Assembly (NCBI RefSeq): GCF_025263485.1
Contig: NZ_CP079863.1
Coordinates: 3,472,001 to 3,536,000 of the forward strand
DNA length: 64,000 nt
Direction: 5' to 3'
Source of the DNA: Mycobacterium sp. SMC-2
GTDB lineage: Bacteria; Actinomycetota; Actinomycetes; Mycobacteriales; Mycobacteriaceae
In this document: one piece after another, positions 1-9,893 of the stretch
Numbering within the stretch: the stretch's first letter is position 1
Layout: each line of letters starts with the position of its first letter
Position numbers and translations under genes: made by a program
The notes under the pieces: generated by a model
What the model saw: the letters and a program-made list of their open reading frames with translations, nothing else
Databases searched by the model: none
What the model was told of the DNA's origin: nothing

Positions 1-915
1 CCGTCCGGCGGCGACCTCCAGCTCCTGCAGCGTGGTGGTGACCACTATGGAGGCCGGTAACCCGTTGTGCTGACCCAGCTTTCCCGACGCCAGCAGAGCA
101 CGATTCGCCGCCAGAAGCGCATCGTGGTTGCGCTGGGCCGCGGAGCGGGCATCGCGGTCGATCGCCTCTTGGCTCGGTGCGCCGTCCACGCAGGGGGTGT
201 CGTCGAGCGGGTTGCACATGCCCGGCGCGGCCAGCTTGGCCAACACCGCCTCCACGGTGGCGCGGGCCTCGGGGGTCAGCACACCGCGCAACTCGGACAT
301 ACCATCGGGTCCCTGCTTGCCCAGCGTGAGGCCACGCCGGCGGGCGCGGTCCTCGTCGGTGTAGGTGCCGTCGGGGTTGAGGCAGTCGGAGATGTGATCG
401 GCCAGCTCGGCCAATTGTTCGGGGCGATACTGCGTTCCGTGAGTGGCCAGGTCCGCTTCGACGGCCTGGCGGGTGGTGAAGTCCACCCAGCCGGGCAGGT
501 GATGGAAAAATTTGCGGATCACCGCCACCTGCCCGCCGCCCAGTGTGCCCTCGCGCTGGGCGGCCGCGGTCGCCGGCAAGACCGGCTCTAGTGGCTCACC
601 GGTCAGTCCCCGCCGCGGCCCCAGGTCGGCCGCCTCCTTGACGCGCCGCGACGCTTCGGTGCGACTGATCAGCGTCGTGTCGGCGATCGCCTGCGACAGC
701 GTACCGCCCAGCTCTTCGGGGGTGGCCTGGCGGGCCAGGTTGTTGATCAGTGGATGTTCGATGGCCGGGAGTTGCCGGCGCACCTTCTCGCACCGCACCA
801 ACATCGCCAGCTGCTCGCGGGTGGTCGAGGCGTCGCAGTCATTGCCGATCAGTTCTTTGACCGCAGCGTCGATGGTGTCGAAAGCCGCCGACACCGCCTC
901 GGGATCTACACTCAC
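1..915 (-). CDS. DUF222 / 13E12-repeat family protein, partial (C-terminus beyond left edge)
   Basis: An uninterrupted minus-strand frame runs from a GTG at 915 to the first base of the window and gives 305 residues without a stop. It begins [20 protein letters not shown] and contains [13 protein letters not shown] and [17 protein letters not shown], the pattern of the mycobacterial 13E12 repeat / DUF222 family. Such proteins usually end in an HNH nuclease domain, which here would lie outside the window. Family members are multicopy in mycobacteria and of unknown cellular role. The start is the first codon of the conserved N-terminus. The gene is cut by the window edge, not visibly broken. 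Confidence 0.85.
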   Translation of the reverse strand, partial: MSVDPEAVSAAFDTIDAAVKELIGNDCDASTTREQLAMLVRCEKVRRQLPAIEHPLINNLARQATPEELGGTLSQAIADTTLISRTEASRRVKEAADLGPRRGLTGEPLEPVLPATAAAQREGTLGGGQVAVIRKFFHHLPGWVDFTTRQAVEADLATHGTQYRPEQLAELADHISDCLNPDGTYTDEDRARRRGLTLGKQGPDGMSELRGVLTPEARATVEAVLAKLAAPGMCNPLDDTPCVDGAPSQEAIDRDARSAAQRNHDALLAANRALLASGKLGQHNGLPASIVVTTTLQELEVAAGR

Positions 916-1009
916 ACCCCGAAACTATCGACACCCACCGACAAAAAAGTCGACTCAGAGGCCACTGAAACTAAAGTGATGCAAGTTATTTCAGCCTGTC
1001 CGCCACCAC

Positions 1010-2170
1010 CTAGAGGGCGTTCCGCTCCGCAAAGTGGCGAGTCCGCGCCTCGACGGCGCGACGTCGTCCCTCGGCGCTGATCCGCTGTCCCGGTCCGAAG
1101 TACTCGCCCAGCTGATCCACTCGGATGACGGTCAGTGTCGGTGTTGCCGGCTGCTGCGGTGTGCTTGCGCGCCAAGTCACCACGCCGTTGCGATAACCGC
1201 GGGCGTCAAGCCAGTTGTGTACGCCGAAGTCCTCGCTCGACAGCAAGACCCGCACCCGTCCGTCGTCAACTTGAGATTGGGCGAGGTTGAGACTGGTTTG
1301 GCGGGTTTCGAAATCGATCATCTCACTCCACCGATTGGTCAAGCAGATTCCGACGTACGGCGAACCGGGTGGGATCTCGTAGTCGATCACGAGCGCCTCG
1401 CCGTCCTCCAGCGCCCAAGATATGGGGACGAACCAGGCGCCAGCCATCGCTGACGGAGGTTGGAGCGGGGGGATGGCGAAGTTCTTGGGCAGGGCGCCGA
1501 ATACCCGTGCCGGAATATCCTTGACCCACATAGTGAATAGCTCGCGGGACGCCACGAGGTGCGCATCGAAGGCCGCGATCGCCTGCGTCAGCGAATCCGG
1601 CTTGACCGGGTCGCCCGGGTTCAAGCATTCGATACGAATCGCACCCTTGGCCTCGTTGTCCCAGTCGCCGAAGGTTTGGTAACAACAGAACGAGTCGGCT
1701 TCCGCCGGGAGCGGGAACCAGTTCGTGTCGCCCATCTTCTGGCGGCTGAAGAAGATCTCAAACGAACCGTCGTCACCGACGACGAGTTCTTCGGAGAGCA
1801 CCTTCACCGCCTGGGCTTGATCGTCCTTACCGGCATAGACGCCGAAGGTCGTCTGCGCAGCAGAACCCAGTTTCCCGTGAACGCGGTAGTCGTGCCCGTC
1901 ATCGATGCGCGCGGTCAGATACAGCGTGTCGGGGTTGGAGTGGCCCCAATTCCACGGTGCGTATTGGCCGTTGATGAGATTCGGCCGGGCGGGATCGCTG
2001 CGCAGTTGCAGGCCCATGTATTGGATGTGGCCGACGAGGCGTCCCAGCAGGGCTGCCGCGGCACCCTCGTCGAGGTCGCCTTCGGCCAGGGCGATCTCGA
2101 GCAGCTCGTCGTGAAGATCTCGAAAGCGCCGCCAGGCCGCACGCAGGAGGTGCTGTGAGTCATCGGTCAC
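1010..2170 (-). CDS. DUF1214-type domain protein
   Basis: A 386-residue protein of unknown biochemical role, probably soluble since no signal peptide or membrane segment is visible. The stretch GHSNPDTLYLTARIDDGHDYRVHG and the C-terminal EIPPGSPYVGICLTNRWSEMIDF resemble the DUF1254/DUF1214 proteins that mycobacteria often encode beside sulfotransferases. The GTG at 2170 is chosen because it overlaps the end of the upstream sulfotransferase gene by 11 bases, which suggests translational coupling; a longer frame to 2293 adds only sequence lying inside the neighbour. The family assignment is from sequence pattern only. Confidence 0.75.
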   Translation of the reverse strand: MTDDSQHLLRAAWRRFRDLHDELLEIALAEGDLDEGAAAALLGRLVGHIQYMGLQLRSDPARPNLINGQYAPWNWGHSNPDTLYLTARIDDGHDYRVHGKLGSAAQTTFGVYAGKDDQAQAVKVLSEELVVGDDGSFEIFFSRQKMGDTNWFPLPAEADSFCCYQTFGDWDNEAKGAIRIECLNPGDPVKPDSLTQAIAAFDAHLVASRELFTMWVKDIPARVFGALPKNFAIPPLQPPSAMAGAWFVPISWALEDGEALVIDYEIPPGSPYVGICLTNRWSEMIDFETRQTSLNLAQSQVDDGRVRVLLSSEDFGVHNWLDARGYRNGVVTWRASTPQQPATPTLTVIRVDQLGEYFGPGQRISAEGRRRAVEARTRHFAERNAL

Positions 2171-3419
2171 GGCGGTCCTCGATTCCGTAGAAGTCGCGGT
2201 AGAACTGCAATTGCGGCCACAGCTCGGCGACGTCGAGCCCGTAGTCGGCAGCGTCGTAGACGTTGGGCTTACGCCTCGCCATGCCGCGCTCATCCATGAA
2301 CCGGCTCATCTTGCGGTGGGCTTCATCGGTGAGTTCGATGCCGTAGAACTCGTAGATCTCTTGCACGCACGACATGGGGTCGCGCACCATCCGGTCCATC
2401 GGAAAGTCGATGAACCGCTTCGACTCCCGCGCGTACTGCCGACGCAGCTCGACATTTCGCGTCAGCATCCTCCCGGTGCGCCAGCGCATGTAGCGGCCAT
2501 GGTCGTGCCAATCGACGTCGTCTTCGACCATGCCGAAAACCGTCCCGGCCAGCTTGCAGCTGGAGGCGACGATCTCTGTGGGTTCGCGGTAGGTGGTGAC
2601 GAAGCGCGCATCGGGAAAGACCGCCAGGATCTTGTCGAGGTTCTCCATGTGCGGCGGTGTCTTCAGCAGCCAACTCTCCGTGGGGCGTAAGCCACCGCTC
2701 TGCATGTACTGCAACAGCAGCTTCTGCTCCTGGTAGACCCACGTGAGGTCCTGCCCGGTCAACCAGCGGTCGTAGCCCTGGCAGTTGAACATGACGTGGA
2801 AAGTCGCGCTGTGGAAGGCATAGGCATGCAGCAGTGCACACTCCTGCGCCTCCCACGCGCCGATCGGATGCGCGGCGTCGAGATCGGGGGCCAGCGACAG
2901 GGTGCGGCGGATCTGCTTGTCACTGCGCTTGATCCGCGGATCAGTACGCATGGCGGCCGGATCCAGCGGCGGATGGAGTTCATCGCATTCCCAGGTGATC
3001 GGGTAGCGGAAGCGGTCGTCCTGGCTCAACAAGTGATGGGTGATTGTGGTGCCCGTGCGTGGTGCGCCGACGAGGAAGATCGGCTTCGCGATCACCTCGT
3101 CACGAATCTCGGGGTGCTGGCGCAGGTGCTCGGTAAACAGCAACCGCTGGCGCAACAGGTTGGTGATGTGCGACGTGGCCAGTATCCGCCCGAAACCGTT
3201 GAGGCGGTCCTCGCTTTCGAGCGATTCGATCAGACGGTCGAGGCCATGTTCGAAGCGTGGATCACCGAAGTCGGTCAGACCTCCGGCGCGGCGCGTGGCC
3301 CGAGCCATTAGTGCGTGCTTGCGCAGGGGCAGCGGATGGGCACCCAGCCGGCGGGCGGCCCGGTAACCGCCATTCAGGACCCGGAAAGGCAGTGGCCTGG
3401 GCGGTGATTCGATGGCCAT
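2160..3419 (-). CDS. sulfotransferase family protein
   Basis: A 419-residue protein with the PAPS 5'-phosphosulfate loop PIFLVGAPRTGTTITHHLL (about residues 113-131), followed by WECDELHPP and a later segment ARFVTTYREPTEIVASSCKL that matches the 3'-phosphate binding region of the Sulfotransfer_3 group. Mycobacterial relatives are thought to transfer sulfate from PAPS to lipid or sterol hydroxyls; the substrate here is unknown. It is the first gene of a two-gene unit with the DUF1214-type protein and is divergent from a TetR gene, so that TetR is the likely regulator. The start MAIESPPRP sits 98 bases from the TetR start. Confidence 0.88.
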   Translation of the reverse strand: MAIESPPRPLPFRVLNGGYRAARRLGAHPLPLRKHALMARATRRAGGLTDFGDPRFEHGLDRLIESLESEDRLNGFGRILATSHITNLLRQRLLFTEHLRQHPEIRDEVIAKPIFLVGAPRTGTTITHHLLSQDDRFRYPITWECDELHPPLDPAAMRTDPRIKRSDKQIRRTLSLAPDLDAAHPIGAWEAQECALLHAYAFHSATFHVMFNCQGYDRWLTGQDLTWVYQEQKLLLQYMQSGGLRPTESWLLKTPPHMENLDKILAVFPDARFVTTYREPTEIVASSCKLAGTVFGMVEDDVDWHDHGRYMRWRTGRMLTRNVELRRQYARESKRFIDFPMDRMVRDPMSCVQEIYEFYGIELTDEAHRKMSRFMDERGMARRKPNVYDAADYGLDVAELWPQLQFYRDFYGIEDRRDR

Positions 3420-3499
3420 GGTGGGGGAGCGCCTCCTGGGCCCGCGTGCTTGCCTACCAGCCGTGCTTGCCTACCAGCTTTGTCGACCGGCGCGCAAAA

Positions 3500-3520
3500 C
3501 ATTACGATCTGAACGTAATG
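3500..3520. promoter_or_regulatory. inverted repeat, probable TetR operator overlapping a start codon
   Basis: A perfect inverted repeat with 7-bp arms CATTACG and CGTAATG separated by 7 bases. The last three bases, 3518-3520, are the ATG of the TetR gene, so a bound regulator would cover its own start codon. It lies in the divergent region shared with the sulfotransferase gene (start 3419). Spacing and symmetry fit a TetR-dimer site; its function is inferred. Confidence 0.65.
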
Positions 3521-4132
3521 GAGTCAACAAGCGGGGCCGAACAGCAGGAACGAAGCGGTGGCGCGCGATCACAAGGGCGCCCGCGGGACGCCCGCATCGA
3601 CGAAGCGGTGCTGGCCGCGACCGTCGAACTGCTGGAAGAAATCGGCTACACGCGGCTCACGATCCCGTTGGTCGCAGCGCGCGCCGGTGCAACCCCGCCT
3701 GCGGTCTATCGACGGTTTCCGAACAGGGTCGAATTGGTCTATGAGGCGGTGTTTCCGACGCCTCCGAGTGCTGAGCTCCTCTTGACCGGCGATCCGGCGG
3801 ACGTTGTCCGCACGTTGCTACGAGCGTCGATCGATCTGTTCAGCCGACCGGCGGTGCACACCGCGTTATCGGGCCTCATGGCCGAATTGCCCTCAGAGCC
3901 AGGCCTGTCGGCACGCCTGCTCAGCCGCCTTCAGGGCAGCACGTACCTCTTGCTGCAGCGGTACCTCGACGAGGCCGCCGCCGACGGGCGCGCTGCCGAC
4001 GGCGTCGACGCCCGCGTATTGGTCGATATGATCGGTGGCACGGTGGTGATGGCGCTGGCCAACGAACGAGTCCTCGATGACGCCTGGGTCGAGCAGAACA
4101 CAGCCCTGATCGCCAACGGGCTGGCCCGATGA
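3518..4132 (+). CDS. TetR/AcrR family transcriptional regulator
   Basis: A 204-residue regulator. Residues about 27-72 form the helix-turn-helix domain, with IDEAVLAATVELLEEIGYTRLTIPLVAARAG and the recognition helix AVYRRFPNRVELVYEAVF typical of TetR proteins. The ATG at 3518 is chosen because the protein then begins MESTSGAEQQ, at the usual distance before the DNA-binding domain; the open frame continues upstream only through the neighbour's antisense. There is little room for a Shine-Dalgarno sequence, so translation may be leaderless. It is divergent from the sulfotransferase gene and carries a perfect inverted repeat over its start, suggesting autoregulation. Confidence 0.88.
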   Translation: MESTSGAEQQERSGGARSQGRPRDARIDEAVLAATVELLEEIGYTRLTIPLVAARAGATPPAVYRRFPNRVELVYEAVFPTPPSAELLLTGDPADVVRTLLRASIDLFSRPAVHTALSGLMAELPSEPGLSARLLSRLQGSTYLLLQRYLDEAAADGRAADGVDARVLVDMIGGTVVMALANERVLDDAWVEQNTALIANGLAR

Positions 4133-4156
4133 ACTGCGTAAGTCCGGTTCAGGGCA

Positions 4157-5272
4157 TCAGTGTCCGTCATGCCAGCACGGGCTTTTGGTCAGCACGTCGG
4201 CGCCATTCTCGGTGATGTGAACCGTATCCCGGCGGAACGCCGCGCCGACACCCTCCTGCCACACATAGCCGGTGATCGCCAACATCATGCCGGCCTCCAG
4301 CACGTCGTGTTCGCCGGCGGCCAGCAAGGTTTCGGACACCACCGGTGGATCGAAGCCCAGCCCCAACCCGTGCGCGATGGGCATCGGCGGTATCGGCTCG
4401 CCGGCCGCCTCGTAGGCTCCGAGGAGATCGGAGGTGGGCGCGCCGGGGCGACAGGCCGCAAGCATCTTGTCGTACAACGCATCTGAGCGGCCGAATAGGC
4501 TACCGGCAGCATCGCCCGCCGGCCACGTCCGGCCCACTTCCGCGACATAGCCGTTCGCCAGGGCCCCGGCGGCGAACGCGACCAGGTCACCCGGCCGCAC
4601 CTCGTCGGAACCGGCACGGCGCCACGGGTGTTCCTTCGACGTCACCCAGGCGGCGTCCTGGGTGGCCGGCGTGCTCACCCCGCCCGCGGCCATGGCCTCC
4701 ATCATCGCCCCGGCCAGCGTCCGCTCCGACACCCCCGGCGCGAATTCGGCCAGGGCGGAGGCGAGTCCGCGTTCGGCGACCCGAAGCGCCGTGCCCATCG
4801 CCGCGATTTCGTCGGGCGTCTTGACACGCCGCGCTGCGCGCATCGCGGGCTCCGCGTCGACGAGTTCGGCATTCGGGAACGCCTCGGGCAACAATGCGGC
4901 GAAAGTCGGTGTGATCGCGTCGGTTCCGACCCGCCGCGCCGAGTCGGCGCCGTCGACCTTCTTGAGCACGTCGATGAGCGTCATCGGGTTCCAGGCCAGT
5001 CCGTAGAGGTGGTCGTGTCCGATCTCCTCGGGAACGCCCTCGTCGTCCGTGCTGTTCAGGTAGATGTCCCCGGAGGCGCGCACCACCACGCACATCGGGC
5101 CGAACGGACGCGTCCCGGCTATCCAGAGCTGCGGGGTGCCGGTGACATACCGAATGTTGGCCTGCCGCCCGAGCACCAGGATGTCGAGTCCGTGTGCGTC
5201 CATCTGGGCCAGCGCCCGTTCCCGACGACCCGTCCGCAATGCGGCGGGGTCGGGCAGAACCTCAGTCGCCAT
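4157..5272 (-). CDS. M24 peptidase-fold protein lacking most metal ligands (probable pseudo-enzyme)
   Basis: A 371-residue protein with the creatinase N-domain and M24 'pita-bread' domain order of Xaa-Pro peptidases and creatinase. Aligned by eye to the intact neighbour (start 6497), the five metal-ligand positions read A234, E245, H301, T334 and R348, where an active enzyme has D, D, H, E, E. Only the histidine remains, so metal binding and hydrolysis are unlikely. GYVAEVGRTW and HGLGLGFDPP still mark the fold. The start overlaps the upstream M24 gene by 11 bases, so the two are probably made in equal amounts, possibly as a heteromer with this subunit in a structural or substrate-binding role. 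Confidence 0.85.
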   Translation of the reverse strand: MATEVLPDPAALRTGRRERALAQMDAHGLDILVLGRQANIRYVTGTPQLWIAGTRPFGPMCVVVRASGDIYLNSTDDEGVPEEIGHDHLYGLAWNPMTLIDVLKKVDGADSARRVGTDAITPTFAALLPEAFPNAELVDAEPAMRAARRVKTPDEIAAMGTALRVAERGLASALAEFAPGVSERTLAGAMMEAMAAGGVSTPATQDAAWVTSKEHPWRRAGSDEVRPGDLVAFAAGALANGYVAEVGRTWPAGDAAGSLFGRSDALYDKMLAACRPGAPTSDLLGAYEAAGEPIPPMPIAHGLGLGFDPPVVSETLLAAGEHDVLEAGMMLAITGYVWQEGVGAAFRRDTVHITENGADVLTKSPCWHDGH

Positions 5273-6497
5273 AGGGGGAATAGGGGTAGTCGGTGATCGG
5301 CAAGTAGCCGTCTTCGGTGATCACCACGATCTCCTCACTGCGATAACCGCCTGTGCCGTCCTCCCACACCACCGGTTCCAGAACCAGAACCATTCCGGGC
5401 GGGAAGACGAAGTTGTCGTCGAACTCTTCGCCGAGATCCGTTCCGATCATCGGCGCTTCTGCGGGGTAGGTACCGATACCGTGACCCAGATAGAAGTGCG
5501 GCAACCACGGCTTGCGGCCGCCATTGGCGGCGATCGCCGCACGCGCCAGGTCACCGGACGTGACACCGGCTTTCGTCACCGCGAGCACCGCATCCAGGAT
5601 GGCCCGCCATTGCCGGAACTGGTCCTGCTGGCGCAGCGTCGGCTGGGCCCCGACAACCCAGGTCCGCCCGAAGTCCGAGCAGTACCCGGCGTAGGTGATG
5701 CTGATATCGGTCCAGAGCACATCGCCGGCGGCCAGTTCACGGTCGGTGGTGAGCAGCGGCAGCGCCAGATCGCCGTGCGTCGTCCACACTCCGGCTTCCC
5801 GTGAAGTCGGCATCACCTGCCAGATGGCCTCCAGCATGTTGGTGGTGGCGCCGAGCTCGAACGCGCGACGCACCAGCGTGGCCGAGAGGTCGATCTGCCG
5901 CACTCCCGGCGCCAGGCCCCGCTGCACGTCCACCATCGCCTCTTCGGTGATGCGCGCAGCCCGGCGAAGGCAGGACAGCTCATCGCGGGTCTTGACCAGT
6001 TGCGCGTCGGCGAGCACGAGCGCCGCATCCGTCGGCTCCCCGGCGGGGAACAGCTTGTGACCGGCCCTGCGCATCGCACCCGTCAGTTCGTCGACGGCGA
6101 TGTTCGCGCCCCGCGGGGCCAGCGCGGCGAGCTCACGCGCGAATTGCTCGACACCATGGTCGAATTCGAGGTAGACCGGCCCGTGCAGATGATCGTCGGG
6201 CACCGGTGACTCCGCCGACGCTCCACCGCGGAACGGCATGAACAGGTGCGGATGTTCGTCGTCGGCGAGCACCACCGCGACCGGACGTTCCACGTGCGAG
6301 AGGCCCGCATCCAGAAGTGGCCAGCTGGCGCCCGTCGCGTACCCGACGTAACCGTTCATCAGCAAAATCAGTGCGTCGACGCCGCGCTCGGCCATCGCGG
6401 ACCGCAGCCGCGCCCCGGTCTCTGAACGCATGCGCGCCCAATCCGGTTCGTCCGGTATCTCGATGACGGAGCCGCCCGTAGTGAGTGAATCGGTCAT
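5262..6497 (-). CDS. M24 family metallohydrolase (Xaa-Pro peptidase / creatinase-like)
   Basis: A 411-residue protein with a creatinase-type N-domain (about 15-165) and an M24 catalytic domain (about 175-400). All five dinuclear metal ligands are readable: D264 and D275 in WTDISITYAGYCSDFGRTW, H339 in YLGHGIGT, E374 in LVLEPVVW and E388 in YRSEEIVVI. Family members cleave Xaa-Pro bonds, creatine or other C-N bonds; the substrate here is not known. The gene overlaps the upstream amidohydrolase stop (ATGA) and the downstream degenerate M24 gene, placing it in a P450/SDR/amidohydrolase operon. A small-molecule amide substrate seems more likely than a peptide. Confidence 0.9.
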   Translation of the reverse strand: MTDSLTTGGSVIEIPDEPDWARMRSETGARLRSAMAERGVDALILLMNGYVGYATGASWPLLDAGLSHVERPVAVVLADDEHPHLFMPFRGGASAESPVPDDHLHGPVYLEFDHGVEQFARELAALAPRGANIAVDELTGAMRRAGHKLFPAGEPTDAALVLADAQLVKTRDELSCLRRAARITEEAMVDVQRGLAPGVRQIDLSATLVRRAFELGATTNMLEAIWQVMPTSREAGVWTTHGDLALPLLTTDRELAAGDVLWTDISITYAGYCSDFGRTWVVGAQPTLRQQDQFRQWRAILDAVLAVTKAGVTSGDLARAAIAANGGRKPWLPHFYLGHGIGTYPAEAPMIGTDLGEEFDDNFVFPPGMVLVLEPVVWEDGTGGYRSEEIVVITEDGYLPITDYPYSPYGD

Positions 6498-7687
6498 TTT
6501 TTAAGACCCAGGAAGTTTCTGATGTTTCCGCTGACGACGCGGACCGCGTCCTCGGGACCGACGGCGTCGACCACCGCGGCCAGCGACCGCTCCGAATAGC
6601 CGTAGGTGCTCTCGTTGTGCGGGTAGTCCGACGACCACATCACCTTGTCGATTCCTATCTCGTCGACCTGGGCGAGGCCGAGGCCGTCCACCATGAACGA
6701 GGCGCACATGTGGGTGTCCCAGTAATGGCGGACGTCGTGTTCCGGCTGGTGCGCGAGCATGTGCCGATACGAGGCCAACACGTGCTCGGCGTCCTGCAAA
6801 GCCGGTGGGACCCAGGCGATCCCGCCCTCGAACCAGCCGATCCGCAGCCGGGGATGTCGATCCAGGATGCCGCCGAAGATGTACTTGGAGAACATCTCCC
6901 GAAACGAGTCGATGTTCACCATCATCGCGATCGCGACGCTGTTGACCTCGCTGGGCACCTTGGGCTGGCTCTCCCCGATGTGGTGGGTGACGGGCAGCCC
7001 GGCGTCCTCGATCTCGTCCCATACCGCGCTCATCGCGGCGCCGGAGAAGTCGATGGCGCGGTCGTTATCGTCGTTGCCGGGGTTGATCGGCATCAGGAAC
7101 GTCCTGAGCCCCAACGCTTTCAGCTCGGTCAGCGTACGCCGGGCTCCGCGCGGATCCCACCAGTTGATCAAGCCGACGCCATAACAGTGGCCGTTGGAGC
7201 CTTCCTGCACCGCGGCGATGTGTTCGTTGTAGATACGGAAGATGCGCTCCCGCAGGTCCTTGTCCGGATAGTGGAAGAGCGCCAACACCGCGTTGGGGAA
7301 CACCAACTCTTTGTCGACGCCGTCTTCGGCGAGCTCCCGCACGCGGGCGTCGATGTTGTTGCTGACCGCGCCGGCCAGGTCGTCGTACTGCATGAGCACG
7401 GCGCTGAAATCGCCGACCACGATCGATTGCCCCGGCCGGCCGAGCAGGTAGGCGCCGTCCTCGTACCAGATTCTCGGCGCGTAGTCCTTCAGGTCGTCGG
7501 GAAAGCGCTCGTAGAAGATGTCGTCGGCGACCGAGATGTGGTTGTCGGCGGAGAACACCTCGGTCCCGGGCGGCAGGCCGGTGTTGAATTCCGAAGCGTG
7601 ACCGCGGCGGTACTTGGGCGCACCGATCACACCCGCGGGGTACGGGGTGCGAGCTCGAGGTGGCATCATCGTCCCTTTCTTGCGCAT
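6494..7687 (-). CDS. amidohydrolase family protein (ACMSD-like, amidohydrolase-2)
   Basis: A 397-residue TIM-barrel metal hydrolase. The N-terminal ligand motif is DNH in VFSADNHISVADD; later motifs are the histidines in GLPVTHHIGES and the terminal aspartate in KVMWSSDYPHNEST. These are typical of amidohydrolase-2 proteins related to aminocarboxymuconate-semialdehyde decarboxylase, which hydrolyse or decarboxylate ring-derived acids. The start at 7687 follows a strong GGGGAGGGG ribosome site; a second ATG six codons later also has an AAAGG ahead of it. It sits 3 bases after the SDR stop and overlaps the next gene by 4, inside the six-gene operon. Confidence 0.88.
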   Translation of the reverse strand: MRKKGTMMPPRARTPYPAGVIGAPKYRRGHASEFNTGLPPGTEVFSADNHISVADDIFYERFPDDLKDYAPRIWYEDGAYLLGRPGQSIVVGDFSAVLMQYDDLAGAVSNNIDARVRELAEDGVDKELVFPNAVLALFHYPDKDLRERIFRIYNEHIAAVQEGSNGHCYGVGLINWWDPRGARRTLTELKALGLRTFLMPINPGNDDNDRAIDFSGAAMSAVWDEIEDAGLPVTHHIGESQPKVPSEVNSVAIAMMVNIDSFREMFSKYIFGGILDRHPRLRIGWFEGGIAWVPPALQDAEHVLASYRHMLAHQPEHDVRHYWDTHMCASFMVDGLGLAQVDEIGIDKVMWSSDYPHNESTYGYSERSLAAVVDAVGPEDAVRVVSGNIRNFLGLKK

Positions 7688-7690
7688 CTT

Positions 7691-8638
7691 TCACCCCTCC
7701 CCGTCCGGATACGTGACGCCGGTGAGCTGTTCGGAGAGCCGCCACAGCCGGCGCATGTCGGGCTCGCTGCGCGCTGAGCAGGGAACCCTGGCGAAAGTGA
7801 CCCCGCCCCTGACGGTTTCATAAAACCCGCGCGGCCCGTAGTACTTGGCGCCCTGCGCGTCCGGTGACACCGCGGCATACAGCGTCGGCTTGATGCCTTC
7901 GTCGATGTCGAGCCACATGAAGGGCAGCACCCGCCACGTCAGCCGGGTGAGCCGCGCCTGCAGCGTGGGCCGGGCGCGGCCATAGGAGGCCCCGCTCAGC
8001 AGGTTGGTCTTGGTCAAGCCGGGATGGGCGGCGTTGGACATCAGTCCCCAACCGCCCAGGCGACTGCGTCGATCCAATTCGACGGCGAACATCAGCTGCG
8101 CCAGCTTGGCCACCCCGTAGGAGCGCATCGGTTGGTAGCCGTGCCGCGCGTTGGGATCGTCGAAGGTGAGATTGCGCTGCGTCGCGGCCAGGCTGCTGAC
8201 CGTCACCACCCGCGCGGACGACAGCAGGGGCAGCAGGTGCCAGGTCAGCGCGAAGTGCCCCAAATGATTGGTGCCGAACTGCAATTCGAAGCCGTCGTGG
8301 GTCTCGAGTCGTTGCGGTGGTGTCATGACGCCCGCGTTGTTGATCAAGATGTCAATGGGCCGGCCCTGTGCGACCAGCTCTTCACCCAGCGCCGCCACGC
8401 TTTTCAGCGACGCGAGGTCCAGCTGTTTGATGGTCAGCTTGGCCGCGGGCACGTGACGGCGGATCGCGGCGACCGCCGCTTCGCCCTTGGCGCGGTCACG
8501 GATCGCCATCACCACGTCGGCGCCGGCGGCGGACAACCGCTTGGCCAAACCGAATCCCAGGCCGCTGTTGGCCCCGGTCACGACGGCGAAGCTGCCACGC
8601 AGGCCCGGTACCGCCAGCTCCAGGTCGGGCTTCACCAT
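7691..8638 (-). CDS. short-chain dehydrogenase/reductase (retinol-dehydrogenase-like)
   Basis: A 315-residue classical SDR. The cofactor loop is [14 protein letters not shown] near the N-terminus, followed by LINNAGVM, the serine in VVTVSSLAA and the catalytic YGVAK. An arginine after the second beta strand (MAIRDRAKG) suggests NADP(H). The overall pattern is that of the WWOX/retinol dehydrogenase-like SDRs common in mycobacteria, which act on lipophilic alcohols or carbonyls. The gene overlaps the P450 gene by 7 bases, so it may further oxidise or reduce the P450 product. The substrate is not identifiable from sequence. Confidence 0.9.
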   Translation of the reverse strand: MVKPDLELAVPGLRGSFAVVTGANSGLGFGLAKRLSAAGADVVMAIRDRAKGEAAVAAIRRHVPAAKLTIKQLDLASLKSVAALGEELVAQGRPIDILINNAGVMTPPQRLETHDGFELQFGTNHLGHFALTWHLLPLLSSARVVTVSSLAATQRNLTFDDPNARHGYQPMRSYGVAKLAQLMFAVELDRRSRLGGWGLMSNAAHPGLTKTNLLSGASYGRARPTLQARLTRLTWRVLPFMWLDIDEGIKPTLYAAVSPDAQGAKYYGPRGFYETVRGGVTFARVPCSARSEPDMRRLWRLSEQLTGVTYPDGEG

Positions 8639-9855
8639 GTCACTGGCAGCTCGTAGAGGCCGTAGGCCAGCGCGTCATGTTTGAATGGCAGGTCTTCCAG
8701 CGGCACCGCGAGCCGGAGGGTGGGGACGCGGCGCAGCAAGGTGGGGAGAACGATCTGCAGTTCCATCCGGGCCAGCTGCTGCCCGACGCACTGGTGGCGG
8801 CCGTAGCCGAAGCCGACATGCGGGCCGTCCTCGCGGCGCAGATCGAGCCGGTCCGGAACGGGGAATTGCCGGCTATCCCAGTTCGCCGGCGCGACGTCAA
8901 GGATGATGCCCTCGCCGGCGCGGATCGTCTCGCCGCCCACCTCGATGTCCTCGACGGCGATGCGGCGCTGCCCGGTCTGGATGATGCTCAGGTAGCGCAT
9001 CAATTCCTCGACAGCGACCGCGATCACCTTCGGATCGTCGCTATCGCGCATCAGCGCCAGCTGGTCGGGATGGTCGAGCAATGCCGCGATGCTCAGGCTG
9101 ATCATGTTGGCGGTGGTCTCGTGGCCGGCGATGAGCACACCGGTGGCCAGCTGCGCGGCCTCGCGCACGCTGAGCTCTTCGGCGTTGACCCGCTCGGCCA
9201 GGTCGGACACCAAATCCTCCGACGGGCTTTGCATTTTGCCGCGCACCAGGTTGGCAAGGTACTTCGCCAGCGACGCGGCGCCCTGCGCGGTGTCCTCCTC
9301 GGTGGCGTAACGTCCCATACCCCGCTGGGCCTGGGTCTGGAAGAAATCCGCGTCCTCGTAGGGCACGCCCAGCAATTGGCTGATCACCAAGGAGGGCACG
9401 GGCAGCGCCAGCGTGCTGACGATGTCGCCCGGCTTGGGGCCGGCCAGCAACGCGTCGATGTGGTCGTCGGTGATCTGCTGCACCGCCGGCCGCAGCGCCT
9501 CAACTCGCTTGAAGGTGAACGGTTTTGACAGCATCCGACGGAACCGGGTGTGTTCTTCGGCGTCGGAGGTGAACACCGAACGTGGGCGCTTGTGCACCGT
9601 CGCCAGCATTCCCTCGTTCCAATGCGGATATCCCGGCAGCCGGTCGTCGACGCTGGCGCGCGAGTCGGCGAACAACGCCCGGATCGCCTCGTAGCCGTGG
9701 ATCAGCCACGGTGTGCTGTCGTCCCAGATGCGGACCCGGCTCAGCTGCTTGTCGGCGTTGAGCTCCAACACCTTCGGGGGCGGGGCGAAGGGGCAGCCCG
9801 GCGCCCGCGACATCGGGAACTCCGGAATGTCGGTGGCGGTCGATACGTCGGTCAT
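8632..9855 (-). CDS. cytochrome P450
   Basis: A 407-residue soluble P450. It has the I-helix motif [10 protein letters not shown], the ExxR pair in VEELMRY and the heme loop [18 protein letters not shown] with the axial cysteine. The ATG at 9855 ([21 protein letters not shown]) is preferred over the longer frame to 10104, whose extra N-terminus is arginine-rich and runs into the upstream TetR gene. The CYP family was not assigned. No ferredoxin gene lies beside it, so an electron donor must come from elsewhere. It is the first enzyme gene of the operon, 38 bases after the TetR stop. Confidence 0.93.
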   Translation of the reverse strand: MTDVSTATDIPEFPMSRAPGCPFAPPPKVLELNADKQLSRVRIWDDSTPWLIHGYEAIRALFADSRASVDDRLPGYPHWNEGMLATVHKRPRSVFTSDAEEHTRFRRMLSKPFTFKRVEALRPAVQQITDDHIDALLAGPKPGDIVSTLALPVPSLVISQLLGVPYEDADFFQTQAQRGMGRYATEEDTAQGAASLAKYLANLVRGKMQSPSEDLVSDLAERVNAEELSVREAAQLATGVLIAGHETTANMISLSIAALLDHPDQLALMRDSDDPKVIAVAVEELMRYLSIIQTGQRRIAVEDIEVGGETIRAGEGIILDVAPANWDSRQFPVPDRLDLRREDGPHVGFGYGRHQCVGQQLARMELQIVLPTLLRRVPTLRLAVPLEDLPFKHDALAYGLYELPVTW

Positions 9856-9893
9856 CGTTCTCCTCGCTCGGGCCGTTCTCGTTTTCGTCTGTA

